A stretch of DNA of 64,000 nucleotides from Gammaproteobacteria bacterium (lineage in GTDB: Bacteria > Pseudomonadota > Gammaproteobacteria > Pseudomonadales > Azotimanducaceae): positions 1 through 64,000 of the forward strand of contig SYFY01000203.1 of the NCBI GenBank assembly GCA_005799745.1. Reading direction: 5' to 3'. The notes below the pieces were generated by a model, which worked only from the letters and a program-made list of their open reading frames with translations, was not told the origin of the DNA and made no database searches. Made by a program: the position numbers and the translations under genes. Shown here piece after piece: positions 1 to 10,377 of this stretch; the stretch's first letter is position 1, and each line of letters begins with the position of its first letter.

Positions 1-1
1 C

Positions 2-478
2 GTGCCCGTTGTTGGGTCAAAGGCACGCGTTGAAGATGCGCTTCACTCGACTCGCGCTGCAGTTGAAGAAGGTGTTGTACCTGGTGGCGGCGTAACGCTG
101 GTTCGCGCTATCGACGCGGTCAAGAAGGTCAAAGGTGACAACGAGGACCAGAACGTCGGCGTCGCGATCGCGATGCGTGCGATGTCCTCACCGCTGCGTC
201 AAATCGCAGCCAATGCCGGTGCCGAAGGCTCCGTTGTGCTGGACAAGGTCAGTGGCCTCAAAGGTAACAATGGCTATAACGCAGCCACCGGTGAATACGG
301 TGACATGTTGGCCATGGGTATCCTCGACCCAGCCAAGGTCACGCGCACTGCATTGCAGGCAGCTGCATCAGTAGCGGGTTTGATGCTCACCACGGAAGCC
401 ATGGTCTCCGAGTTGCCGGAAGACAAGCCGGCAATGCCGGGTGGCGGTGGCATGCCCGACATGGGCGGCATGATGTAA
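2..478 (+). CDS. groL: Chaperonin GroEL, C-terminal part (truncated by window start)
   Basis: Protein ends ...[30 protein letters not shown], the typical GroEL C-terminus with GGM tail; [23 protein letters not shown] motif. Confidence 0.98.
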   Translation: MPVVGSKARVEDALHSTRAAVEEGVVPGGGVTLVRAIDAVKKVKGDNEDQNVGVAIAMRAMSSPLRQIAANAGAEGSVVLDKVSGLKGNNGYNAATGEYGDMLAMGILDPAKVTRTALQAAASVAGLMLTTEAMVSELPEDKPAMPGGGGMPDMGGMM

Positions 479-505
479 GAAGGGCCTCGCACCACTCTGC
501 TCCTG

Positions 506-536
506 AAACCCCGGCTTCGGTCGGGGTTTTTGTTTT
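506..536 (+). terminator. Rho-independent terminator after groL
   Basis: Stem AAACCCCG / CGGGGTTT (506-513, 522-529), loop GCTTCGGT, followed by a T-rich tract. Confidence 0.85.
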
Positions 537-648
537 ATAGGCGTGCACTTCGCCGAAGTTGTACGCAGGGCCGATATCCTTGGCACCCCCGAAGCCCTTT
601 CGTTATAGTCTGGATCCTCTAATAATAAGTCTATGCGAGGGGGACGAT

Positions 649-1293
649 ATGGACGCTTTGGACTTCTTTTTCCGGTACCTGCACATCCTGTTCGGCATCT
701 GCTGGATCGGTCTTTTGTATTACTTCAATTTCGTGCAAACGGAATACATGAAGGTCGGTGAAGCCGCCGCGAAGGTAGATGTGTTTTCCAAGCTGGTACC
801 GCGGGCATTGTGGTGGTTCCGTTGGGCAGCCATGTTCACGTTCATCACCGGTCTTTTGTTGCTTCACGCGCGGATGATGGGCCTTACGGTCGATATCGCG
901 GTGGGCGCAACGATGGCAACGCTGATGTTTCTTAACGTTTGGCTGATCATCTGGCCGAATCAGAAGATCATCGTCAACTCGAACCAGCAGGTGGCCGCGG
1001 GTGGCCAGGCTGACCCTGGTGCCGCCGCTGCTGCTCCCAAGGCAGCTTTGGCATCGCGTACCAATACGATGTTGTCGATCGGCATGCTGCTCTTCATGGT
1101 CACCAGTGCCCATCAGCCGACAGGCGCACTGAGCGAAAAGATGACAGCGTTTATCATCGCACTGGTCATCCTCGCTGCACTGGAAGCGAATGCGCTGTTT
1201 GGCAAACAAGGCCCCATGGTCACCGTTAACGGTGTCATTGGTTGTGGTGCTGGCCTAGCGGTTGTGCTCTGGGCCATCCTTTCCTTCCTGTAG
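649..1293 (+). CDS. Integral membrane protein, PuuD-like (urate hydroxylase PuuD family)
   Basis: ATG at 649 within ORF 559-1293; MDALDFFFRYLHILFGICWIGLLYYFNFVQ... with several hydrophobic segments. Confidence 0.65.
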   Translation: MDALDFFFRYLHILFGICWIGLLYYFNFVQTEYMKVGEAAAKVDVFSKLVPRALWWFRWAAMFTFITGLLLLHARMMGLTVDIAVGATMATLMFLNVWLIIWPNQKIIVNSNQQVAAGGQADPGAAAAAPKAALASRTNTMLSIGMLLFMVTSAHQPTGALSEKMTAFIIALVILAALEANALFGKQGPMVTVNGVIGCGAGLAVVLWAILSFL

Positions 1294-1314
1294 TCGACTT
1301 CGGTCGGCGTAATC

Positions 1315-1346
1315 AGGGCCTGCGAATTCGCAGGCCCTTTGTTTTT
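1315..1346 (+). terminator. Rho-independent terminator
   Basis: 24-bp perfect palindrome AGGGCCTGCGAATTCGCAGGCCCT (1315-1338) followed by TTGTTTTT. Confidence 0.85.
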
Positions 1347-1420
1347 CCGGGGTAAGCAAAGACAATAGCGCGCCCTTCAAGACCCGCGTCTCGGATAGAC
1401 CACCTCTCGGACGGACAAAG

Positions 1421-2167
1421 ATGGCAGAAAGACAAGATCCCTCCACCGGTTCACTCAGCACAGCAGGCGAGCGCGACTATCGCCCAGAGCGCCGTCCCGC
1501 AGGCGGAGCTGCGCCTCGAGCCGACACCACTTCACGAGGGGGGATGGGCGTCAACATCGCGCTGGCGATTCTGATCGCAGGGCTACTCGCAGCAGGTTGG
1601 TTCATCCTCAATCAAAAGAACCTGTTGGATCAGCAGAACACGATGTTGGTCGAGGCTGACGCACGTATTAAGGTCCTCGAAGATCGACTGCGCATGACGG
1701 ATGAAACGCTGAGCGAAACGGGTGACCAAACGAACGAGAAGATGAGCTTCTGGGAGTCAGAAACACGCAAGATCTGGGCTGTGGTCAAGGACAAACACGA
1801 ACGTATGATCAACCAGGCGGCGGCCAACGTTGCTTCGTTGCAAAAAACCGATTCCGCTATCGAAGCGCGATTGCGTGAACAAGGCGTGCAGGTGGACAAA
1901 GCGGAACAAGGTCTCGGCCAAATGCGACAACTCACTGATCAGCTGGCAGCCATGGAGCTGCAGTTTCAGCAGGTCGTTGATTCGCAGCGAGATCTTGTAG
2001 AAAAGTTCAACACCCAGCAGAAAGGGCTTGGGGCGATGCGCGACGATCTCAACCGGCGCATGAAAGAAAACGAAGACGCGATCAATGCGATCGACGCGTT
2101 CCGAGCGCAGATGAGCAATCGTATGAATACGCTTGAGCGACAGGTTACGGCGCCGCCATTGAATTGA
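1421..2167 (+). CDS. Hypothetical protein, single N-terminal TM segment plus long coiled coil
   Basis: 248-aa ORF; hydrophobic stretch MGVNIALAILIAGLLAAGWFIL followed by charged heptad-like sequence. Confidence 0.7.
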   Translation: MAERQDPSTGSLSTAGERDYRPERRPAGGAAPRADTTSRGGMGVNIALAILIAGLLAAGWFILNQKNLLDQQNTMLVEADARIKVLEDRLRMTDETLSETGDQTNEKMSFWESETRKIWAVVKDKHERMINQAAANVASLQKTDSAIEARLREQGVQVDKAEQGLGQMRQLTDQLAAMELQFQQVVDSQRDLVEKFNTQQKGLGAMRDDLNRRMKENEDAINAIDAFRAQMSNRMNTLERQVTAPPLN

Positions 2168-2266
2168 CGTCGTATCTGCGCAGTTTGTCGCTCGGGCCGC
2201 GGCGAAATGTGACGTACTGCAGCTTGTGAAGGTGCACCGGCGGGCATACTGACGACATCGAAGTCA

Positions 2267-4150
2267 TTGGAAGATGCGATGCCATCCGTGGACCGGCACC
2301 CCTCGCTTTGCATCCATCAAATACCCAACAACACCCTGGCAACTCTGGCTCGCGCACAGGATTGGCAGGTCCTCAGTCCAGATGAATCGTTAAGCGAAGA
2401 TCATCGCGATACGGTTGCGCTGGTTGTATTGGATGATGAATCGGCAGCTGCCGGCTCACGAATACTCCTCCCGTATGCACTTTTTGTCGCCCTCGAAGTG
2501 GATTCCGACGCTGACATTCACGTTGGGCCGAATGCTTCAGAAGAACAACTTCGTCAGCTGCTGCGTCACAGTGAAGCGCATTGGCGACGGAATCAGAAAG
2601 TTACGCAACTCGCATCTGAGGTTGGGATGCGTCGCCAGCGATTGCATCAGCTCTCTGAGATTGGCGCACAACTTTCCACTCAACTCGACCTCGACGCGCT
2701 GCTTGAGACCATTCTTTCTGAGGCACGCAAGATCGGCGGCTGCGAAGGTGGTTCGTTATATCTGGTTGATCGAACTTCTGAGCTGCCCGCGCTGGTTTTT
2801 AAACTCGCGCAGAACGACGCTTTCCCGGTGCCGTTTGTAGAGACGCGTCTGCCTATGACCGCAGCCTCCATTGCTGGTTACGTCGCCACCAGCGGTGAAC
2901 AACTCAACATCACCGACGTTTACGAGCTCGCACCCGACTTACCCTATCGCCTCAACCGCTCGTTTGATGAGCGGATGGGTTACCGCATGCGCTCTATGCT
3001 GGTCGTGCCGATGCGGGATCACCGTAATCAGGTGGTTGGGGTGCTGCAATTTGTGAATCGGCTGGATCGTAAGGGGCAACCTGTTGAGTTCGACGGGGAA
3101 ATCGCTGAAGTGCTCCGAGCCATTGCGAGTCAGGCAGCCATCTCTATTCAACGCAACGCGCTCGTACGCAATATCAACGAGCTGTTTGAGGGATTTGTCC
3201 GCGCCAGCGTCAAGACCATCGAACAGCGAGATCCTTCAACGAGTGGTCACTCGTTTCGGGTTGCTGAATCGACTGTGGCCTTATTCGAACTGCTGCCGAA
3301 ATCTGGGGTTGCCCGGTTTCGCGATCTGATCATCACGGCCGAACAGACACGTGAAGTTCGTTATGCCGCGTTGCTGCACGATTTCGGAAAGATCGGGGTT
3401 CGCGAACAAGTGCTTCTAAAAGCGAACAAGCTAACGCCTGATCGCCTCAGCATGCTTCGATATCGGTTTGAACTGCAGCGTGAACGACTGAAACGTCGTG
3501 CGTTGGAAAAGGAACTGCACTTGTTGCACCACGAGGCGGTCGATCTCGATATGTCCAGGCGCCGGGTGCATCGTGATCTCGAGAAGCAGTTATCAAGACT
3601 CGATGACTATTGGACCTGGGTGCAATGTGCGAACAGTCCGAGTGTGCTCGAAGACGGTGACTTCCGACATCTGCTGGAGGTTCGCCAGGAGCGCTTCCTG
3701 GATATTGATGGAACGTTCTCCGGGTTGATTGAAGATGACGATCTCCTGGCATTGTCCGTTCAAAGGGGTTCACTGACGCCTAACGAGCGACGCGAGATCC
3801 AGTCGCACGTTGTCCACACCAAGGAGTTTTTGACGGTATTGCCGTGGCCGCCTGAACTTGCGGCGATTCCGGCGATCGACGGCGCCCATCACGAAAAACT
3901 AGATGGCAGTGGTTATCCGGATGGTCTGATTGGCGAGCAGATTCCACTGCCTGCAAGGGTGATGGCCGTCTGTGACATCTACGATGCGTTAACGGCCATG
4001 GATCGACCTTACAAGTCGTCGATCAGTCCCGATCAGGCAGCGGCGATTCTTGAAGATGAAGCACGCCGTGGCCTCATCGACACAGACATCGTCAGTATCT
4101 TCATTGGCGCGAAGATGCATGAGAAGGCAGGCAGGGTGGTGAACGGCTGA
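2267..4150 (+). CDS. GAF domain plus HD-GYP domain protein (putative c-di-GMP phosphodiesterase)
   Basis: 627 aa; GAF-like middle region, HD motif LLHDFGKIGVREQVLLK and GYP motif HHEKLDGSGYPDGL. Confidence 0.85.
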   Translation: MEDAMPSVDRHPSLCIHQIPNNTLATLARAQDWQVLSPDESLSEDHRDTVALVVLDDESAAAGSRILLPYALFVALEVDSDADIHVGPNASEEQLRQLLRHSEAHWRRNQKVTQLASEVGMRRQRLHQLSEIGAQLSTQLDLDALLETILSEARKIGGCEGGSLYLVDRTSELPALVFKLAQNDAFPVPFVETRLPMTAASIAGYVATSGEQLNITDVYELAPDLPYRLNRSFDERMGYRMRSMLVVPMRDHRNQVVGVLQFVNRLDRKGQPVEFDGEIAEVLRAIASQAAISIQRNALVRNINELFEGFVRASVKTIEQRDPSTSGHSFRVAESTVALFELLPKSGVARFRDLIITAEQTREVRYAALLHDFGKIGVREQVLLKANKLTPDRLSMLRYRFELQRERLKRRALEKELHLLHHEAVDLDMSRRRVHRDLEKQLSRLDDYWTWVQCANSPSVLEDGDFRHLLEVRQERFLDIDGTFSGLIEDDDLLALSVQRGSLTPNERREIQSHVVHTKEFLTVLPWPPELAAIPAIDGAHHEKLDGSGYPDGLIGEQIPLPARVMAVCDIYDALTAMDRPYKSSISPDQAAAILEDEARRGLIDTDIVSIFIGAKMHEKAGRVVNG

Positions 4151-4195
4151 CCTAATTCTGAGTGTTTGCGTTGCAAAGCAGCTGACCGCACTACC

Positions 4196-4846
4196 TTACT
4201 GCCACAGGTCGAGTACAGGGACGTCAACCATGATCTCACCATTGTCCCAGACGGCACCTTCCTGAGTAATTTCCGCAAGCATCCAGTCACCCATCACTTC
4301 CCCTTCACGCATCCGTTTGCCTTCCACGGAAAGGGATCGTTTTGACGGAGTAGACGTATACAGGTGGGAGGAATATTCAAACCCGAGCAAGGTCTGCTGT
4401 GCTTCCTCTGGAGCCGCCTGCAAAGCCATCGGCGAGCGGGTTTCAGGCGGCACTTTGATAACTTCGCGCTCGACGACTTGTTCGCTGCTTGATTCGCTGT
4501 TGATGGCTCCAGGTGTGTCGAGGATTGAGTTTTCGACGGGTGCCGGTTCGACCCTTTCGACGGGCTGATACCAAGACGTGTCAGAGCCAACGTTCTTCAC
4601 GGAAGACACGACGACGCCCTCTTCTGGTGAACCGACGGCAGCGTCGCCCAGAGATTCGGCAGGAGAGAGCACAAACCATTTGATGATGATGGCCGCCGTC
4701 AGTATGACGCCGGTCGCCGTGAGTACACCGATCACCCACCAGATACGCTGCTCACACCGTCGGACCCTGTCAAAGGCCAGGCTCGCCGCTTCCATGGGGA
4801 CGGTTTCCTGTTGTTGTCTGCGAGTAGCTTCAACGATAAAGGACAT
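4196..4846 (-). CDS. gspB: GspB-like general secretion pathway assembly protein
   Basis: N-terminal cytoplasmic part, one TM segment, variable linker, C-terminal ...LSVEGKRMREGEVMGDWMLAEITQEGAVWDNGEIMVDVPVLDLWQ, which resembles the GspB C-terminal domain; adjacent to gspA. Confidence 0.65.
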   Translation of the reverse strand: MSFIVEATRRQQQETVPMEAASLAFDRVRRCEQRIWWVIGVLTATGVILTAAIIIKWFVLSPAESLGDAAVGSPEEGVVVSSVKNVGSDTSWYQPVERVEPAPVENSILDTPGAINSESSSEQVVEREVIKVPPETRSPMALQAAPEEAQQTLLGFEYSSHLYTSTPSKRSLSVEGKRMREGEVMGDWMLAEITQEGAVWDNGEIMVDVPVLDLWQ

Positions 4847-4872
4847 GATCAGTGACGTTTGGCTCAGGTTTC

Positions 4873-6536
4873 CTACGATGGTGGATCGGGTTCCCGGAGG
4901 CTAGGAAGTGGCCGGCTCGCATTCACTCTCGTCAGGCGAACCCAAGTCATTGGACCTGCTACGGCTTCTAGTGGCAGTGCTTCCCGTTTCTGGAATTCTG
5001 TTAATGCCTTGGCCAATTCTTCGTCAAACAGGTTGCTGATGGTATAGGAGATTGGGCGGCCAAGGGCGCGCTCTAATCGGTCTCGCAGAATGGCGACACC
5101 GTCCTGCAGGTCGCCTTTTTGCAAAAGGTCTTGATGTAGAGGAGGTTGTGGCCAGAAGAAGCTGAAGTTTCCAAACCACAATGTCTTGAGGTCTTCTGCG
5201 GATACCTGCAGCGTCTGCGTGCCGACCACCAACGTCATGCGTGTGGAGTTACCCCGGGTCATCGCAGCAAAGTACGGCGCTCCCTCGCCATCCTGAAGTT
5301 CGAGAATCACCGGCAGATCCAATAACGCGATGTCTGCCCACGTACCACTACGCGAACCACATAACAGTTTGACCCGCTGTGCGAATTCGCAAGGTGCCAC
5401 GGACTCATCGCTGTCGTACGGTACCCCCCAAGCCTTGAACAAGGCCGCGTAGGTGCTGCGTTGCAAAGACCCAGCGGGTATCGGCGGCCGGCTGATCTTG
5501 AGATCTTCTGCAGCGGCTTCACCCAACGGGGTCAAAATCGGATCCTGCTCAGTTGCTGGGACTGGACCGGTGGCGTCTGCCGGGATTTCGAGAGAAGTCG
5601 GTGGCTCGTTGCGCACCTGAACTTCGTTGTTAGCGCTTAGACGCATGAGCAGTACTACAGCCAGGCTGGCAGCCGTAATTGTGAATAACCAACCGATGAG
5701 GTTGCGGATCGACCAGGGTGTCGGTGTTTTTGGCAGTACTTCTTGTGCTGCCTGCCGAACGATATCTGCGTCAACCTCGTACACTCCTCGTGCATAAGCT
5801 CCGAGTAGCGCGCGATCAGCGATGATGTTGATAAGCCTTGGAATTCCAGCGGTTCGCTTGTGCAGTATCCGCACGGCGGCGTCGCTGAAGATTCCTGCCC
5901 GCCCACCTGCGGTACTCAGCCGATGGACCACATAGGCCACGGTTTCTGCGGCGTCCAACGAAAGCAGCTTGTACCTTGCGGTGTACGTTGTGAAAGTTGT
6001 CGCAGTTCTGTCTTGGCCAACATCTCGTCCAGTTCAGGTTGACCGATGAGGATGATGCGCAAGAGTTTGCGTTCGTCGGTTTCGAGATTGGTCAGCAAGC
6101 GAATTTGCTCAAACACACCGGGAGCAAGATTTTGTGCTTCGTCGATGACGAGCACGGTGCTGCGCCCCGCGCGGTGGGCTTGTAACAGGTGCCTCGTCAG
6201 GAGATCGATAAAGTGTTTGATCGACACCGTGGCGGTGCGGTCGTATTGGATTCCGAGTTCATCGCAAATGGTTTCCAACAATTCCTTGGCCGTGAGCCGT
6301 GGATTGAGGATGAAGGCGATGTCCATGTGATCGGGTGTGCCGCGTACCAAGTTACGCAGCAGAGTGGTCTTGCCGGTACCTACTTCGCCCGTGATGAGTA
6401 CGAAGCCACCATGAGAGAGCCCGTACTCCAGGTGCGAAAAGGCTTCATTGTGGCCAGCGCTCAGATAGAGGAATCCTGGATCCGGGGCGATTGAGAACGG
6501 TTCCCGGGAGAAGCGAAAATGTTCGAGGTACATCAA
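4873..6536 (-). pseudogene. gspA: GspA/ExeA family AAA ATPase with C-terminal peptidoglycan-binding domain; broken by a single-base frameshift near 5985
   Basis: N-part (ORF 5916-6536): FSREPFSIAPDPGFLYLSAGHNEAFSHLEYGLSHGGFVLITGEVGTGKTTLLRNL; C-part (ORF 4873-5958): PG-binding-like FDEELAKALTEFQKREALPLEAVAGPMTW. Continuous if one base is restored (LRQLSQR[Y]TARYKLLSLDAAET). Confidence 0.85.
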
Positions 6537-6684
6537 GGGGCCTGTGCTTGATGTCTGTTTCCGCCAGAGTTGCGTTGGTCGTCCCTCCAGAAAATCGCGG
6601 ATTTACTGCACATCCGCGATTTCCTTCCGCCGCGCAGACTCCTAGCTCTGACGAAAATATCCGATGAATCAGAGTCCCCTTCGC

Positions 6685-7638
6685 TCAAGTCTGAGCGGCG
6701 GCAGAGCGGTCGCGAGCAGCTTCGTCCTGAGTGCCAAGTAATGCGACTACTTTTTCGCTGGAAGGTCCAGAACGATAGGCGTCCAAGCGCTGGTCTTTCA
6801 ATCGCCAACGCTCATCGATCCACGCCACGAGGAGGCGTCGCTGCGCACGTTCGTCGGCTTGTTGTGTGATGCTCTCTGGAAAGGGCAGCGCGGCAATGTG
6901 TACATCCACATGTGGGCAGTTGCCTTGGATGAAATCCCAGAAGCTGGGGGTGCGTCCAGGATACGCGATGGTGATATCCACCAGTCGGTGTAGGGATTGC
7001 CCCATCTCTGCAACGACATAGGAGAGACCACCGATCTTCGGATTGAGGAGGTGCTGATGGGCGGCGCGTTGGCGTGCATGTTTCTCCGGCGTGAATCGCA
7101 TACCTTCAACGAAATTGAGCAATGTCGAGGGATAAAACCGGAATCGTTTGCAGGCGTTGCGGATGTTCTCGCGATCCGCGTTTTTGAGATCAGGATTCTT
7201 GGTGATCTGAGCCTTGGTGGCGCGTTTCAGATAGGGGAAGCCAAGAACGTACATGCCGAAACCGATGAAGGGTATCCAGATGAGCTGTGCCTTGGTGAAG
7301 AACTTGATAGGCGGCAGTCGGTTCCAAAGGACTGTCTGCAGCACGAGGATGTCGGTCCAACTTTGATGATTCGAGATCACCAGATACCACTGGTCTTTCG
7401 ACACGCCTTCCTGGCCTTCCCATTCAACCCGCATTTCCGTGGTTCCGAGGACTCGGAACAGCCAGCGATTGAAGCCGGTCCAGCTGAACAACCATACTTC
7501 CATGAGCCTTCGGAAGTACACACCAGTACGCCCAGGAATCAGCAACGCAACGATGGCCATCGTAAACAAGGGCGCGCACACCAGGACGGTGACGATGACG
7601 ATGATCACGAAGGTGGTGATGCCGCGCAGCAACAACAT
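6685..7638 (-). CDS. Lysophospholipid/1-acylglycerol-3-phosphate acyltransferase family protein
   Basis: LVISNHQSWTDILVLQ (NHxxxxD motif), FFTKAQLIWIPFIGFGMYVLGFPYLKR, FVEGMRFT. Confidence 0.85.
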   Translation of the reverse strand: MLLLRGITTFVIIVIVTVLVCAPLFTMAIVALLIPGRTGVYFRRLMEVWLFSWTGFNRWLFRVLGTTEMRVEWEGQEGVSKDQWYLVISNHQSWTDILVLQTVLWNRLPPIKFFTKAQLIWIPFIGFGMYVLGFPYLKRATKAQITKNPDLKNADRENIRNACKRFRFYPSTLLNFVEGMRFTPEKHARQRAAHQHLLNPKIGGLSYVVAEMGQSLHRLVDITIAYPGRTPSFWDFIQGNCPHVDVHIAALPFPESITQQADERAQRRLLVAWIDERWRLKDQRLDAYRSGPSSEKVVALLGTQDEAARDRSAAAQT

Positions 7639-7686
7639 GATGGAAGACGGATCAATCGGGTGGAGAGGGAGTATACGGGGCCGTTC

Positions 7687-8823
7687 ATGACCCGCCAAAT
7701 GACCTTCGCCCCATTGCTGATGATGACACTCATGGCGGTCTTATCGGGTTGTTCAACCCTGGGTTATTACGGTCAGGCAGCGATCGGCCAAACCCGGATA
7801 GTGCTCGCACGCGAGCCGTTGAACGAGGTGCTCGTCGATCCCGATACGCCCGTAGTGCTTCGGTCCCGGCTGCAGACTGCGCAGGACATCCTCACCTTTG
7901 CTGAAAGAACGCTGGGGCTTCGCCCCGAAGGTCAGTATTCCACCTTTGTCGAAACCGGCCGTGAGGCGGTGGTCTTCAACGTGGTCGCTGCGGATGAGTT
8001 CTCCCTGGTGCCGATGACGTGGTGTTACCCCATCGTTGGATGTCTCCCCTATCGGGGCTTTTTCAAGGCGGAAAAAGCGCATGCACTCGCCGCGACACTT
8101 CGCGCCCAAGGCGCAGACGTTCATGTCGGTGGGGTGCCGGCTTACTCGACACTTGGTTGGTTTAGTGATCCGTTGCTCGATACCTTCATCGCCTGGCCAG
8201 ACGGGCATCTAGCCAATTTGTTGATTCACGAGCTCACCCACGGTCGGATCTGGGTCAAGGGTGATGCCGTGTTTAACGAATCGCTGGCGTCCTTTGTAGG
8301 GCATCAGGGTGCACTTGCCTGGCTCGATGGTCGCGACGCAGAACGTACCCGTTATTTGAACGATGAGGATGCGGAAGCGCGCTTCGGAGTATTTCTCTTG
8401 CAACTTCGAAACGCCCTCCAGGCTGTGTATTCAGGTGCCTTGGATCGGGCAGCCAAGCGACTTGAACGAACCCGTACCTACGACCGCTTTCGGGTGTGTT
8501 ATCGGCGCCATCGATCCATCCTTGGCGGAGGGCGCTATGACAAGGTGATCGATTCTCGCCTGAATAACGCTTACCTCGCCGCGCGTCGTACCTATGATCA
8601 CCATAGATCCGCGTTTGCCGTCTTTTTTGCGAGGGGAAGTGGGGATTGGGGGGCTTTTTTTGAAGCAGTGGAACACGTCGCCACACTGCCAGCGTCAAAA
8701 CGGGAGGCTGAACTACGGCGGCTTGCGGCGGCAGCGAATGATGTGCAGACCGTGGCAGGCGCTGAAGATCAAAACGATTTCGAGGTGGCAGCCGGGCTAC
8801 AAAGTCATCGACAATGCCAGTAG
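7687..8823 (+). CDS. Putative lipoprotein aminopeptidase/zinc peptidase
   Basis: Start at 7687 within longer ORF; lipobox-like MAVLSGCSTLGYY, HELTHGRIWVKGDAVFNESLASFVG (HExxH-like with downstream NE). Confidence 0.75.
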   Translation: MTRQMTFAPLLMMTLMAVLSGCSTLGYYGQAAIGQTRIVLAREPLNEVLVDPDTPVVLRSRLQTAQDILTFAERTLGLRPEGQYSTFVETGREAVVFNVVAADEFSLVPMTWCYPIVGCLPYRGFFKAEKAHALAATLRAQGADVHVGGVPAYSTLGWFSDPLLDTFIAWPDGHLANLLIHELTHGRIWVKGDAVFNESLASFVGHQGALAWLDGRDAERTRYLNDEDAEARFGVFLLQLRNALQAVYSGALDRAAKRLERTRTYDRFRVCYRRHRSILGGGRYDKVIDSRLNNAYLAARRTYDHHRSAFAVFFARGSGDWGAFFEAVEHVATLPASKREAELRRLAAAANDVQTVAGAEDQNDFEVAAGLQSHRQCQ

Positions 8824-8888
8824 AGGTTCGGCGGGCGACTTGGGCGGGACTGGACACATTCGAGTAAGACCCAGCGCTTGCAACGCCG

Positions 8889-10322
8889 TTGACATCCAAA
8901 AGGAAACCCGTGACCGCATCCTTCTACTGGTATGACCTTGAAACCTCCGGAACTGATCCCCGTTGGGACCGTATTGTTCAGTTCGCAGGCCTGCGCACGG
9001 ATGCGGAACTCAACCCGGTAGGCGATGAGTTCGTGACGGACGTGGTGCTGGCTGACGACGTCTTGCCAGACCCGAGAGCCTCCTTTGTTACCGGAATCAC
9101 TCCTCAACGTACCCACTCCGGGCTGCCTGAGTGGCAGGCGGTTGAACGTATCCTCGCGGCGCTGTCGGTCCCAGGCACCTGTGCGGCCGGATACAACAGC
9201 CTCCGGTTCGATGATGAGTTCATCCGCTTCACACTCTTTCGTAATCTCCGTGACCCGTATGCCCGCGAGTTTCGTGGCGGTAACTCCCGGTGGGACCTCA
9301 TTGACCTTGTTCGGGCGGCAGGCGCGCTACGGCCCGAAGGTATTGAGTGGCCCAAGGATACCGAGGGTTGGCCGGTGTATCGGCTTGAAGAACTGACCCG
9401 CGCCAATGGTCTCGAACATGGCTCTGCTCACGATGCGTTGTCGGATGTGCGAGCGACGGTTGATCTCGCCCGCTTGATTCGCAAGGCACAACCGAAGCTC
9501 TTTGAGTATTACCTCGAATCACGTGACAAACGCACCGTGCGGCGTCTGCTTGAGCCGTTTGCTCAGCGTATTTGTGTGCACGTCTCGGGCATGTATCCGA
9601 AGGAGCGGTACCGCGTGGCGCCGGTGATTTCGCTTTGCCGACACCCCGTGAACGCCAACTCCATTATTGTTGTGGACCTCGGCAGTGATATCGAACCGCT
9701 GATTCGTGGCGACGAGGCTGATCTCAAAAAAGCGCTGTTTACCGCCGGATCGAACGAGCATCCTCCCCTTAAAGAAGTGCGCCTCAACCGTTGTCCGTTT
9801 GTCGCTGATATTAGTGTGCTCACACCCACCAACCTCGAGCGGGCTCGGATCGATATGGCGCTCGTTAAAAGCCGCAAAAGGCGACTGTCCCAGCCGGCCA
9901 TCCTGCAGAAGATCGGCCAGCTGTTCGCCGATCCACGAACCAGCAAAGCGGAAGACGTCGATGCCTCGTTGTACGACCGCTTTATCCAGGACGAAGACCG
10001 GGCGCGCTGTGATCAGTTTGTGCAGCGCATGGCTGATGGTGAGTGGCCGGTGATGGACTTTCGCGACAAGCGGCTAAAAGAACTTGTTAGACGACTCAAA
10101 GGTCGTTCGTTCCCAGCGACCATGGATAATGCAGAGCAGGCCATCTGGGCCGAACATGTCCGCGAGCGCCTTAGTGCGGAAAAAGTGCCGTGGAAAACGC
10201 TGTACACCTTCGAAACCGAGATCACCAACATGCGAGGGGAAGGACTGTCACCGGAGCTGCTTGATCAGTTAGCTGCGCATGCTCGGGATATTCGTACCCG
10301 TTATGGGATCACGGCCAGCTGA
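8889..10322 (+). CDS. sbcB: Exodeoxyribonuclease I
   Basis: 477 aa; FYWYDLETSGTDPRWDRIVQFAGLRTD, CAAGYNSLRFDDEFIRFTLFRNLRDPY, HDALSDVRATVDLARLI. An in-frame GTG at 8910 may be the true start. Confidence 0.93.
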   Translation: MTSKRKPVTASFYWYDLETSGTDPRWDRIVQFAGLRTDAELNPVGDEFVTDVVLADDVLPDPRASFVTGITPQRTHSGLPEWQAVERILAALSVPGTCAAGYNSLRFDDEFIRFTLFRNLRDPYAREFRGGNSRWDLIDLVRAAGALRPEGIEWPKDTEGWPVYRLEELTRANGLEHGSAHDALSDVRATVDLARLIRKAQPKLFEYYLESRDKRTVRRLLEPFAQRICVHVSGMYPKERYRVAPVISLCRHPVNANSIIVVDLGSDIEPLIRGDEADLKKALFTAGSNEHPPLKEVRLNRCPFVADISVLTPTNLERARIDMALVKSRKRRLSQPAILQKIGQLFADPRTSKAEDVDASLYDRFIQDEDRARCDQFVQRMADGEWPVMDFRDKRLKELVRRLKGRSFPATMDNAEQAIWAEHVRERLSAEKVPWKTLYTFETEITNMRGEGLSPELLDQLAAHARDIRTRYGITAS

Positions 10323-10377
10323 TCCCCCATAGGTCTAGAAATGACTCGAGAGTTGACCCGAGAGGTCGACCACGATG

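Noticed and set aside
6997-7686. N-terminal 230-codon extension of ORF 6997-8823
   Set aside because: Lies antisense to the acyltransferase gene and precedes a normal lipoprotein signal peptide starting at 7687; treated as open-frame read-through.
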